A DNA stretch of 31,842 bases from positions 1 through 31,842 of IMG/VR virus record IMGVR_UViG_3300032053_000316. The stretch is one strand, 5' to 3'. The position numbers were made by a program, and so were the translations under genes. Within the stretch, counting starts at the first letter, position 1; each line of letters starts with the position of its first letter. Positions 16,967 to 25,318 of this stretch are shown here, piece by piece. Origin of the DNA: a virus. The notes under the pieces are model-generated. The model did not search any database, was not told the DNA's origin, and saw only the letters and a list, made by a program, of their open reading frames with translations.

Positions 16967-19318
16967 TCATTTACAGTATTTCCACTCCCTATAAGGAGAC
17001 ATGGATTTCTTATCATAGCTGTATCCTAGATCAAAGTCCACAGAAAATGGGATGTCGTCCCCCAATATAGCTCTAGGAACAGATACCATTATGTCACTTA
17101 CAGTACGAGCGAGTTGCGCTTCGTATCCTTGCTCTACTTCCATAAGTAGGGAGTCATGAGTAGGAAATAGTATACTGGCTTGCAAATCAGCTACAACGGC
17201 TTCAAGCCTTATCAGTGAAATTAACATCATATCGCTGGCTGCACTTTGTACTGGAAAGTTGATTGCCTGTCTCTCCAGATCACCCAGATTCTCTGGGAGC
17301 ATTAGAGGAAAATGACGACGCCTGCCTGTAACACTCTCCACATACCCTTGTTTGTGCATAAGAGCTTTTGTTTCAACAATCCACTCACGGATGCCTAGCC
17401 AGTCCAGGATAAAGTTAGTTATGTACTCAGCCTCATCTAGCGATATACCATTAGTGAGAGACAAGGAGGAGGGACTTCTGCCATAAATTAGACCGAAAAC
17501 TGCCCCCTTCACGACTGTTCTGTGTGTAGCACGTACATAGCTATTCTTGAACAGTAGCTTTCCTGCTTCATCATGTACATCTAAACCAGCCTCGTAGATC
17601 TCTTTGAGCTTTATAGACTTTGCAAGGCTTCCAACAGTTCGTACCTCTGCTTGTGAGTAGTCTGCTGCAAGCAGTATACGTCCTGGTGGCGCGATGATCA
17701 GTCCACGCAAGGGGCCTTCCCTGGTAAGGTTCATCAGGTTGGGCCGCGAACCACTGAGTCTACCAGTTACTGTTGTGTGGAGTTGCAGGCCTGGGTGAAG
17801 CCGGCCATCGCTTTCTGGCTTAAAATTAACCAGATACTGTCCCACCAGTTGTTGTGCAGAACGCGCCTCCAATAACAGTTTAACGAATGGAGCGCACTCG
17901 TATTGGGGCTGTACAAGCCGCTGTAGTTGATCCTTAGCCGTAGTATCAGCAGCTCTACCCTTAATGTTAGTAACAGTTGGGATACCATTCTCCAGAACGG
18001 GATCGCTGTTATTGTAGTCAGGCGCTTTGTAGCGCAGGTAGAGTATATCATGCACTTGCTTACTTGATCGTGGATTAAAGTTGGGATCGCCCAGCATAGA
18101 CCGCATCTCTGCAGCAGCGTGCTCTCGCGTTTCTAGAGCTTCCTGCATCAATCGCTGACGCAGCGACTCGTCAATCAAGCATCCTCCAACTGTCAATGAG
18201 ACGAGAGCGTTTGCTGCTGGAATGAGTAATCCACGGTACACAGACAACAACTTTGATCCCGCAGTGTCTAGTATAGGATACAAGTGCTCATATAAACGCA
18301 GGTTCATCACAGCGTCATTTGCGTTGTAGCGATACAGAATCGCTGGTGGTACAGCATCGTAAGTCTTGTACTTCTTAAGACTCGATTCCCAATCTGGAAC
18401 ATTCAGATACTTTTTAGCTAACTGTTTGAGCCCATGAGTACCTGTTCGCTCATCAAGTACGTAGTGCAGCAGCATTGTGTCATCGCTAATTCTAGGTGCA
18501 AAGCCCAAGATACCCTGCACACGTGATACGTCATACTGTGCATTATGTGCTAACCATAATACTGTCGGACGCTCAAAGGCATGTCTCAGTGCATCACGCA
18601 CCTTGGGATCACTCAGTATACTCTTTGGGATGACTTTGGCAGAGTCTATAGTATCAGCAAAGGCAATGGACAGGAGATCGTTATCAACAACCTTCAACGA
18701 GGAAGTCTCTATATCGAAGGCCACTCTACCCATCAGGCCATCAAGGTATACCACGGCTTCCTGTGCATCCAATACAATAAACTGATCATCACTAAGTAAC
18801 TTGCCCTCGACAGGTATAGGATGTAGCAGGGCCTTCTCTATGTCCTCTGCAAAGTCGGGGAACAGGTCTGCTGAATGGAGCAGTGCGGCTGGATTATACG
18901 TAGCGATTGCGTTCATAGACCCATACTGATACCATCTACCGTGCATCTCACGCATCGTACTCATCGCACAGCCAGTATACTGAGCGGCTATCTTGCCCAG
19001 GGCAATCACCGTCTTGATGCCACGCGCAGCGAGCTCCTCGTAGAGTTGATCTGCACAGGCCCGTAGGACTTCTCGGTCTGGGGTGCCTCTCTTGGGATCG
19101 CGGCATTTACTGATATTCGTGTAGTAAAAGCTGGAGGGCTTGACATTTAGTGCTTTTAGTACTTGGGCAAGCAGAGTACCGGAAGGTCCTGTAAAGGGCC
19201 TCCCAGTACGCACTTCGACATACCCAGGCGCTTCACCAACGAACGCCACGTCAGCCTGCACAGGCCCATAGCCGAGCACTTGTTTACATCCCTTGAGTGG
19301 ACATTCATTGCACTTCAT
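16967..19318 (-). CDS. Family-4 UDG-like domain fused to DNA polymerase I
   Basis: 783 residues, with ATG chosen behind GAGGG; an upstream Met would deepen the overlap with the previous gene. The N-terminal UDG-like domain (about 1-165) has four Fe-S cysteines (C3, C6, C72, C88) and GEAPG (28-32), but the expected His of the second motif is Asn (YNPAALL, Asn142). A DnaQ-like 3'-5' exonuclease follows with DIE (202-204), Asn259/Asp263 and Tyr331/Asp335. The family A palm and fingers carry TGRLSG, motif A Asp553 (DYSQAE), motif B R600/K604/F608/Y612, and motif C HDS with Asp722 where HDE is usual. No 5'-3' exonuclease is present. The architecture resembles the UDG-linked polymerases described for SPO1-type phages. 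It is the replicative polymerase. Confidence 0.93.
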   Translation of the reverse strand: MKCNECPLKGCKQVLGYGPVQADVAFVGEAPGYVEVRTGRPFTGPSGTLLAQVLKALNVKPSSFYYTNISKCRDPKRGTPDREVLRACADQLYEELAARGIKTVIALGKIAAQYTGCAMSTMREMHGRWYQYGSMNAIATYNPAALLHSADLFPDFAEDIEKALLHPIPVEGKLLSDDQFIVLDAQEAVVYLDGLMGRVAFDIETSSLKVVDNDLLSIAFADTIDSAKVIPKSILSDPKVRDALRHAFERPTVLWLAHNAQYDVSRVQGILGFAPRISDDTMLLHYVLDERTGTHGLKQLAKKYLNVPDWESSLKKYKTYDAVPPAILYRYNANDAVMNLRLYEHLYPILDTAGSKLLSVYRGLLIPAANALVSLTVGGCLIDESLRQRLMQEALETREHAAAEMRSMLGDPNFNPRSSKQVHDILYLRYKAPDYNNSDPVLENGIPTVTNIKGRAADTTAKDQLQRLVQPQYECAPFVKLLLEARSAQQLVGQYLVNFKPESDGRLHPGLQLHTTVTGRLSGSRPNLMNLTREGPLRGLIIAPPGRILLAADYSQAEVRTVGSLAKSIKLKEIYEAGLDVHDEAGKLLFKNSYVRATHRTVVKGAVFGLIYGRSPSSLSLTNGISLDEAEYITNFILDWLGIREWIVETKALMHKQGYVESVTGRRRHFPLMLPENLGDLERQAINFPVQSAASDMMLISLIRLEAVVADLQASILFPTHDSLLMEVEQGYEAQLARTVSDIMVSVPRAILGDDIPFSVDFDLGYSYDKKSMSPYREWKYCK

Positions 19319-19676
19319 GTTCATCCCTCGCAAGCACATATCCATAGGACACGATCAGCACCATGATCTCCTTGAACCTGTTTATGAACTTGTTGGTTTC
19401 TTCCTCTGTCTTTTCCATACCGTCCACTTTGGCAATCTTGGAGAACATATCAGCAATACCCAGGTATTCGGTGGCTACCATTGCCAGCGCCTTGATGTCT
19501 TCAAGGTGCTGGCCTTTCAGGAACGAACGTTCCTTGTCCAGAACATCTAAGCGTGCCTCCACGTGCGCCATCAACTCCACAGAGCGCTTACGAGCCATCT
19601 GACACAGGATCTTGGCCATGAAGCTCTTCATCTCATTGTCAACATCCAAAGTCATACCATTGTCATCCAAGTCCAT
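19305..19676 (-). CDS. Hypothetical acidic helical protein, 123 aa
   Basis: The start is fixed by AAAGGAG five bases before ATG. The protein is almost entirely helical with many Asp/Glu/Lys and Met residues (DVDNEMKSFMAKILCQMARKR), and no membrane segment. It lies between primase-helicase and polymerase and overlaps the latter by 14 bases, so a replication accessory or structural role is possible. No family recognised. Confidence 0.55.
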   Translation of the reverse strand: MDLDDNGMTLDVDNEMKSFMAKILCQMARKRSVELMAHVEARLDVLDKERSFLKGQHLEDIKALAMVATEYLGIADMFSKIAKVDGMEKTEEETNKFINRFKEIMVLIVSYGYVLARDEHEVQ

Positions 19677-19686
19677 GTGACTCCTT

Positions 19687-22242
19687 TCAGTCATCATATA
19701 GTCCACCTAGCTCAACCGATACTGTCCTCGTAAACAACTTCTCTGGTACTTCAAGGCCGGAGGCGTGGGCCTGTGCAATGTCCACTCCCCACATGATATA
19801 CACGGATTCTCTGGGAACACGTATACTCTTAGGCAGGCAGATGTATTGCCCAGGTTCCCCTAGTCGAACAGTGCGCTCCTTAAGTTGTGCTTTGATTGCG
19901 GAGGCATCCAGTACCGATTCGCCCCTGTACCGCTTCTCCTTGTGCCACCAGGATATGGCACTGTGCAGACTGAACCACATGATGTTATCCTTGCTGGTGT
20001 AGTGGTAGATGAATGACTTGCTAGTCTTGCTGAGCGCAACCTCATTGAGCATATCTAGGATGAAGCCATCCACCGCTAACTCTCCTCGCCCAAGTCCAGT
20101 TTGATGCACAAGTTCCAACGTTTGCTGGAGAATCGTTGGCTGCACAGCCGCGCATGTAACGCCTTCGCTCTGAAGGTATAACTGATATAGCTTTATACCT
20201 GTCCATATTGTCGCCAGATTGCGCCGTATGCGGTCTGCTATGGGAAACGGAAACGTCGCCAGGATTTCTGCGTAGGCCGACAGCCACAGTTTTTCAAGGC
20301 GCGGGGCATTCCATCCCAATGTAAAGATTATGTAACGTGATGCAATCTGCTCCAGTGGTAACTCGACAAGTTCTGGAAATACATCATAGGCTTCTGTACC
20401 CTCTGCTATAGTACCTGGTGAGAGATTGATAAAGATCGTGCGCTCCTGAATTGCGGCATCTACTATTACATCCTCACCGTCGAGCACAATAGGCGCTGTC
20501 AGGGGATAGTCCCTGGTTGTCTGGTCTGGCCTACCGCGAGCATCGTGGCCTGTATCATACGTCAATAGTAGTGCTCGCTTGATATGGGCATAGTCCCTGT
20601 CTGTCAAGGTAGACTGTCGAAACTCGCTCATACTGATAGGTATGGCGTTCGTTGACGACAGCAGCGCCAGCAATACAAACGCTGTGGTCTTACAGTCGTG
20701 GCTACGCGGGTCGTCACAACTACTCAAGCGCAAGAATACTTTTAGCAGCGTACTGGTCTTTCCTGACCCGCGTGTACCATACAACTCAAGATGTGGAAAC
20801 CTTACTTGGAACTCACTAAACACCGGCTTAAGTGGTGCTGCAAAGAACCATCCTATCATGGGCCATATGCACTCAGGCTTATTGATCTGTGGTAGCCAGT
20901 TTGCAAGATTCTCAAGTTTGCTCTGTATAGCGGGATCATCCGTTTCACGATACAGTACCTTCGGGTGCTCACGCCCTGTCTCATGAAATACGATGGGAGC
21001 TTCATACAGCGCCAACACACCATCCTTGCTGATGGTACATTCAGTACTCACCCAGTGTTCCCCATGTCTACCCAAGCACCCGGTTGCCGTGGCCTGCGAG
21101 CTCCCGCTATCATGCCACTTTCGCACTACATATGGCAGCAGAAAGCGTACATCTCTGTCGTTGCCGAGCCATTGCCACTCGGCCACTGGTAGCTTACGGA
21201 GTAGTGCGTCCACCCGTGAAAACGCGCTCTTGGGTAGAACGATCCCTTCCCACACCTTGCCATCGGAATGTATGTCTCCTATGAAGGAGTCCTCCTCGGC
21301 GCTGTGCAGCAGACGTTTGGGATCGAATGTGAATGTAGATACCTCCACGGTAGAACCAGTCTTGGTCTGTGCATAGTAAGCATCCCCTAGCTCGACAAAG
21401 TATTCATCTTTCTTGGCCGCTGCCTGCAGGCGCTTCTCTGCCTGCTCCAGCGTGTGTCGCAGGTAGCGATCACCTGCACCTGCCTCACGGAACTTGGAAC
21501 CGATTTCGTGCTCTGCAAACAGGATGCGAATGAACGCATCTGACAAGCCCTCTCTTTTCAGGGCCGAGATGACACTCCAATCGGCCCCCGACCTGGACTT
21601 ATCTTTGGCCCCTGATGGAGCCGTTCCAGTGATGATCGAGCGCTTCAAAGTCTTTGGGAGCTTTACAGCGCGTTGAATATCATCAATGTTGTATACTAGA
21701 TCTGAACGATCCTCAGCTAGCGTACACGGAAGTACACCGTCTGGTTTCTTTCGATTGTATGTTCCTGGTACACGCAGTACACGTGCTGAATCACCAACAG
21801 CATCTCCCCCTGTTTCCTCTTTCATTGAACCCAGTAGCTCTTCGACCTGTGCAGCCGGAACCGAGTTTTCCAACATCCAGTAACCATGCCAGCCGTGGCC
21901 TGAATCCACCACAAAAGAGGGTGGTATGAGGCATCTTGTAATAGCCAGCCCCGCAGCCACCTTATCACCGTTGTAGTCGTCTTGATCTGTCTCTGCAAAC
22001 AGAGCCGTAAACCGCTTGGCACACTCTTTAGTCGGCCCCCGCTTTCCACGGATACCTACACCAAAGTAACAGCAATGTGTCTCTTGATATGGCTCTATCT
22101 TCTCGTAGACTTCCTGCACCGATTTGCAGTATAGAATCGTGACTTTATCTCTATCAGCGCTGTCAATTAGGGTTAGTTGGATGTACTCTGATTCCTGTAG
22201 CGTTGCGAAGAGTACTGTAAGGAGAGTCCTGTTCTCTGGCAT
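19687..22242 (-). CDS. AEP-type primase fused to helicase
   Basis: 851 residues behind GAGGAG. The first 175 residues fit an archaeo-eukaryotic-type primase: acidic ETDQDD (84-89), GHGWH (115-119) and DSARVLRVPGTYN (151-163). A PriCT-like helical segment is at about 222-275. The C-terminal part has Walker A GTRGSGKT (489-496), then an ATPase region with VVDxx/Arg-rich elements, so it probably unwinds DNA. It would prime and unwind at the fork for the adjacent polymerase. Coverage of the central region (280-480) by a known domain is uncertain. Sequence and neighbours make the overall assignment robust. Confidence 0.85.
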   Translation of the reverse strand: MPENRTLLTVLFATLQESEYIQLTLIDSADRDKVTILYCKSVQEVYEKIEPYQETHCCYFGVGIRGKRGPTKECAKRFTALFAETDQDDYNGDKVAAGLAITRCLIPPSFVVDSGHGWHGYWMLENSVPAAQVEELLGSMKEETGGDAVGDSARVLRVPGTYNRKKPDGVLPCTLAEDRSDLVYNIDDIQRAVKLPKTLKRSIITGTAPSGAKDKSRSGADWSVISALKREGLSDAFIRILFAEHEIGSKFREAGAGDRYLRHTLEQAEKRLQAAAKKDEYFVELGDAYYAQTKTGSTVEVSTFTFDPKRLLHSAEEDSFIGDIHSDGKVWEGIVLPKSAFSRVDALLRKLPVAEWQWLGNDRDVRFLLPYVVRKWHDSGSSQATATGCLGRHGEHWVSTECTISKDGVLALYEAPIVFHETGREHPKVLYRETDDPAIQSKLENLANWLPQINKPECIWPMIGWFFAAPLKPVFSEFQVRFPHLELYGTRGSGKTSTLLKVFLRLSSCDDPRSHDCKTTAFVLLALLSSTNAIPISMSEFRQSTLTDRDYAHIKRALLLTYDTGHDARGRPDQTTRDYPLTAPIVLDGEDVIVDAAIQERTIFINLSPGTIAEGTEAYDVFPELVELPLEQIASRYIIFTLGWNAPRLEKLWLSAYAEILATFPFPIADRIRRNLATIWTGIKLYQLYLQSEGVTCAAVQPTILQQTLELVHQTGLGRGELAVDGFILDMLNEVALSKTSKSFIYHYTSKDNIMWFSLHSAISWWHKEKRYRGESVLDASAIKAQLKERTVRLGEPGQYICLPKSIRVPRESVYIMWGVDIAQAHASGLEVPEKLFTRTVSVELGGLYDD

Positions 22243-22262
22243 GTTGCTCTCCTCGTATTGTG

Positions 22263-22297
22263 TTGGGGGTGCGGCCTGTGCAGCACCGCACCCCCAA
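22263..22297. terminator. GC-rich 12-bp hairpin between SSB-like and primase genes
   Basis: TTGGGGGTGCGG (22263-22274) is complementary to 22286-22297, with an 11-base loop that contains most of a TGCACAGGCC repeat copy. No T-run follows on the leftward strand, so a partial terminator or RNase-processing stem that tunes expression inside the operon is likely. Confidence 0.5.
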
Positions 22298-22302
22298 GAT
22301 GG

Positions 22303-22725
22303 TTAGAATGGGATTTCCTCTTCGTCTGCCTCACCAGCAGCTATACTGCCGGGGGGGAGAACACGATCCAACTTGCTGCGGGTCTTGCCCTGGTACTCAT
22401 CGGGAACCATGACGATCACACACTCCATCCCGATAACATCTGTGGGCTCGAAATCCACAGCACCCTCAAGATCGTCCTTCTCGTAGCCGAGAGCAATCAG
22501 CGTCTGCTTGAACTTCCACAGAGCCTGCTTCTGCAGACTCGTGGTCAAGAACGCCTTTCGCCCCTCAGCCTCGCCGTTGATGATGTTGAAGCGCCAGTTG
22601 AGGATCGGTTGATGTGCCTTAGAGCTCTTCAACTCACAGCCTTCAACAACTGCATCATAGTAACCAGGATCAAGTGCCTCAAACTCGGTCTTGATTCCAG
22701 TCAGATCGACACTAATAGGTGACAT
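22303..22725 (-). CDS. SSB-like protein (DUF669-type)
   Basis: 140 residues behind AAGGAG. The fold region has the pattern of phage DUF669-like single-stranded DNA-binding proteins (PGYYDAVVEGCELK ... WRFNIINGEAEGRKAFL). The end, DEEEIPF, mimics the DDDIPF tail that bacterial SSB uses to recruit partners. Its ATG follows the Sak4 stop (TAAATG), so the two are coupled. Probably coats ssDNA for annealing and replication. Confidence 0.8.
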   Translation of the reverse strand: MSPISVDLTGIKTEFEALDPGYYDAVVEGCELKSSKAHQPILNWRFNIINGEAEGRKAFLTTSLQKQALWKFKQTLIALGYEKDDLEGAVDFEPTDVIGMECVIVMVPDEYQGKTRSKLDRVLPPGSIAAGEADEEEIPF

Positions 22726-23544
22726 TTAGCTCTCCTTAACTTCCTCTTCGATAGTGGTAGGCTCATCAGGTATCTCTAAGCCCTGAATGGCCCCCTTGTA
22801 GATGGTTGTCATTGTCGGTGCTTGGAGCACTAGGGGCAGGGCTCCTCTGCTCTTGCCGGACTTGTTGCCAAATACGGCCATCTGTAAGTAGCGAGCGATT
22901 GATTTCCCCTGTACTCGCGTATACATATACCCTACGATGTCAAACTCTGCTCCCACCTCCCTTGCCAGTTTTCGTGATAGTCCTGGTTGAATCACCCTTA
23001 GATTCGTTCCTTCCTCCTCTCGCTCGTCTACGAGCGCTGTTGCCAAGAAGTTGACTGGTGCTGTCTTGAACTTTTGCAGCAACAATCTCATCTTGAATGT
23101 CCCATTCATCCAGTCACGGAGCCCAGGCACGTCTGGATCTTCATTCGAGCTTCGATCAGAACTTGCCATACGCTCCCGAATCATCAGATTGTATGCAACT
23201 GTGAGTGAATCAATCACGACGGTCTTGTAGCGACCAGGATTAGCCCGTAGGTACAGGTTTACATCATCTATGTCCTTGCTCTTCCTGACGGAGACTACAT
23301 CAATATCGTTCCGCTTAGCAATGGACATCAACCCTAAATCCACATCACACATCAGCACAGGACACATCTCCTGTACATCTGCTGCTGTACCCATCAGCAC
23401 CGTCTTACCCACACCGCTATCACCATAGACCAGTAGACGCAGATACTGGATGTTGTAGTTTGCTTTAACAATCACCAAGTCCTTACCCTGCCGTGTGAGC
23501 TTTTTAGGCTCAGTAGCAACGGTCTCCTTCGGTTCGTCAGTCAT
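22726..23544 (-). CDS. Sak4-like RecA-type ATPase
   Basis: 272 residues. Walker A GDSGVGKT (41-48) and Walker B KTVVIDSL (107-113) are followed by a RecA-core pattern seen in phage AAA_24/Sak4 proteins. These are single-strand annealing recombinases that often act with an SSB. Here the SSB-like gene follows immediately. The N-terminal 25 residues are polar and likely disordered; the C-terminal acidic tail resembles a protein-interaction tail. Confidence 0.85.
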   Translation of the reverse strand: MTDEPKETVATEPKKLTRQGKDLVIVKANYNIQYLRLLVYGDSGVGKTVLMGTAADVQEMCPVLMCDVDLGLMSIAKRNDIDVVSVRKSKDIDDVNLYLRANPGRYKTVVIDSLTVAYNLMIRERMASSDRSSNEDPDVPGLRDWMNGTFKMRLLLQKFKTAPVNFLATALVDEREEEGTNLRVIQPGLSRKLAREVGAEFDIVGYMYTRVQGKSIARYLQMAVFGNKSGKSRGALPLVLQAPTMTTIYKGAIQGLEIPDEPTTIEEEVKES

Positions 23545-23740
23545 TTTCTATCAACTCCTTTCCAACCTCATGCTTCTGAACATCTCTTGCAACCTCCTCA
23601 GCTTGGAGGATGAGTCCCGTCAGCTTGGTGACTAGATCCGTGATGTCCTTTCCTGCACCAAGTCGCCCCGCATAGTAAAGCCGATAAGCCCGATTCTTTG
23701 CAGCCTCCAGCTCTGCAAGTAGTGCCTCTGTGCCTTTCAC
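23537..23740 (-). CDS. Hypothetical helical protein, 67 aa
   Basis: Coupled by ATGA to the nuclease stop and overlapping the Sak4 start by 8 bases. Entirely helical, with heptad-like spacing and a Gly-rich turn (AGRLGAGKD). It could be a small adaptor for its two recombination neighbours; this is inferred only from position. No family recognised. Confidence 0.5.
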   Translation of the reverse strand: MKGTEALLAELEAAKNRAYRLYYAGRLGAGKDITDLVTKLTGLILQAEEVARDVQKHEVGKELIEND

Positions 23741-24786
23741 TCTTTTTCCTCCAGTACGGGATAGTAGTGCTCCCGCTTCATGTAGTCCTGCTTAAGTACT
23801 GGCAGCGGACTGAATCCGTTGGCTACCATCTGACATGGTGTCTTAAAATCACACCAACCGCACTTGAACCAGTCGGGATTAGGATATATTGCCAATGCTG
23901 GATCAAGCATCTCGGCTACGGTTGCCATGAACCACGAACCAAAGACGTACATGGCCCTATCTGTGCGTTTGATCTCGGTACGCTTGTGAAACTTATTCTG
24001 TGTTTTCAACATAACAAGTATATCCCTATAGTCATCTGGATTCAAGTCATGTAACTTGATTGACTCCATATACAACTCGTAAGTCGTATTCATATCCTTA
24101 TTCTTGGACAGGGTACCATTCTTAAGAAGCACAGGCCGGTCAGGTACGGTTTTCATCACGAAGTTGTAGTAAGTGCCTATAGGCCTGCGATCTACAAAGC
24201 GATCATCGTTCTGAGCCGCCCACTGATATGCCACACACTGCCAATCAAGAAACAGCATAGTGGTGTCTGGCATCTTAGCTGCTGTCTTGTGCTCCATGAG
24301 GAAGTACTTACCATCCAACTTTATGAGCGCGTCAGCCTTTCCCGTAAAGTAAACATGCCTGCCTGGGAAGATGGGCATAGGGATATTGAAGATGATCTCA
24401 ACATCCTCAGGCTTGTCAATGGTAAACTTGTCTTCTTTAAGTGCCCAGTTGTGATACCCTTTTAGAACATCATCCATAAGTGCTACTTCAGTGGAAACAT
24501 CGGCCAGGTGATCTGCAGAGAAGTCCTTCAAGGGCAGCGCCGCCCACGACTTCTGAATCCACGCCTGATATGCACTCATCAACACATCGTCGCTGCGCTC
24601 AGCCTTTGGTGTTTTGTAGTAAACCTCAAGTGCTGCGTGCGCACCAGAGCCAACAAACAGGTTCTTGTTGGTTGCTTTCGTACTCCAATTCCCACGTAAG
24701 CCAGACGAGAAGGCCCATTTCTGGCGACATGTCAAGTAGTTCTTTATATCCGAGATTGATATGTATAGATCAGGAATCCCACTCAT
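23737..24786 (-). CDS. Cas4/RecB-like PD-(D/E)XK nuclease with Fe-S cluster
   Basis: 349 residues. The ATG at 24786 lies behind AAAGGGG; an earlier Met would fall between the promoter -10 and -35. Catalytic residues are His50, Asp152 (FTGKADALI) and Glu165/Lys167 (MEHK), followed by a QxxxY helix (Q183, Y187). Cys20 plus C309, C312 and C318 fit a Cas4/AddB-type 4Fe-4S cluster. No helicase domain is present, so it is a stand-alone exonuclease that would make ssDNA ends for the Sak4-like annealing pathway. It is the first gene after the promoter. Confidence 0.88.
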   Translation of the reverse strand: MSGIPDLYISISDIKNYLTCRQKWAFSSGLRGNWSTKATNKNLFVGSGAHAALEVYYKTPKAERSDDVLMSAYQAWIQKSWAALPLKDFSADHLADVSTEVALMDDVLKGYHNWALKEDKFTIDKPEDVEIIFNIPMPIFPGRHVYFTGKADALIKLDGKYFLMEHKTAAKMPDTTMLFLDWQCVAYQWAAQNDDRFVDRRPIGTYYNFVMKTVPDRPVLLKNGTLSKNKDMNTTYELYMESIKLHDLNPDDYRDILVMLKTQNKFHKRTEIKRTDRAMYVFGSWFMATVAEMLDPALAIYPNPDWFKCGWCDFKTPCQMVANGFSPLPVLKQDYMKREHYYPVLEEKE

Positions 24787-24817
24787 GTTACCCCTTTCAT
24801 GCCCGACCGTGTGTACC

Positions 24818-24846
24818 ACTATAGCACAAAAAACAATAAGTGTCAA
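24818..24846 (-). promoter_or_regulatory. Sigma70-like promoter for the replication operon
   Basis: On the leftward strand: TTGACA (24841-24846), a 17-base spacer, and extended -10 TGC-TATAGT (24818-24823). The next ATG, at 24786, begins the nuclease gene after a roughly 25-base leader. The spacer end and -10 match the promoter at 30522-30550 over 16 bases. Confidence 0.8.
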
Positions 24847-24852
24847 GTGTTT

Positions 24853-25104
24853 TTAGATGAGTTTTTGTAGCGCTTCGATGAACCCCTTGATGCACTCGTC
24901 GCTATATCCATAGATGTAGCGCCCTTTGATCTCCGACATAAGTATCAACCCGTACTCGTGCAGCTCACCTAGTGCTCTCCTAGCAGCTTGCTCATCCAGG
25001 TGCAGATAGCTCATTACGTTCTCAACGGTTAGGCTCCTCTGTACCTTCAGTAGCTGGAGTACCTGGAGTCTGTGCCTGTGTGTCAAGGTCAGAAACTGCT
25101 CCAC
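24853..25104 (-). CDS. Winged-helix DNA-binding protein, 83 aa
   Basis: The GTG start has an ideal AAGGAGG site six bases away, though it lies 83 bases inside the preceding gene in another frame. The sequence HRHRLQVLQLLK followed by a helix-turn-helix and wing (SLTVENVMSYLHLDEQAARRALGEL) matches ArsR/MarR-like winged helices. The stop lies just before the operon promoter, so it may regulate the replication genes. The target is unknown. Confidence 0.75.
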   Translation of the reverse strand: MEQFLTLTHRHRLQVLQLLKVQRSLTVENVMSYLHLDEQAARRALGELHEYGLILMSEIKGRYIYGYSDECIKGFIEALQKLI

Positions 25105-25318
25105 TGATTTCCTCCTTACTCCAAATCAGCCGATCACACTTCTTTTCACAGTTCTCGCACGGGGTGTATTCGAGATCCATAGTGATACCATCTTCCTCTA
25201 ACACCATAGTCTCTATGTTACGGATGACGCAGTGCTTCATTACAAGCGTCCAGTGTGTGGTCTCAGGATGGTATGCCACAGCAACAAAGTCATCAGATGG
25301 GATGGTGACTATCTTCAT
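25022..25318 (-). CDS. Hypothetical protein with CxxC...C motif, 98 aa
   Basis: Coupled by ATGA to the methyltransferase stop. The N-terminal half is beta-rich (VTIPSDDFVAVAYHPETTHWTLVMKH); CENCEKKC in the middle could bind a metal. The C-terminal 30 residues are Thr/Pro/Gly-rich and disordered and coincide with the overlap with the winged-helix gene. No family recognised. Confidence 0.55.
   Translation of the reverse strand: MKIVTIPSDDFVAVAYHPETTHWTLVMKHCVIRNIETMVLEEDGITMDLEYTPCENCEKKCDRLIWSKEEISGAVSDLDTQAQTPGTPATEGTEEPNR

Noticed and set aside
24787-24846. N-terminal extension of the nuclease gene by 20 codons
   Set aside because: It would start at the -35 of a strong promoter and lacks a ribosome site.
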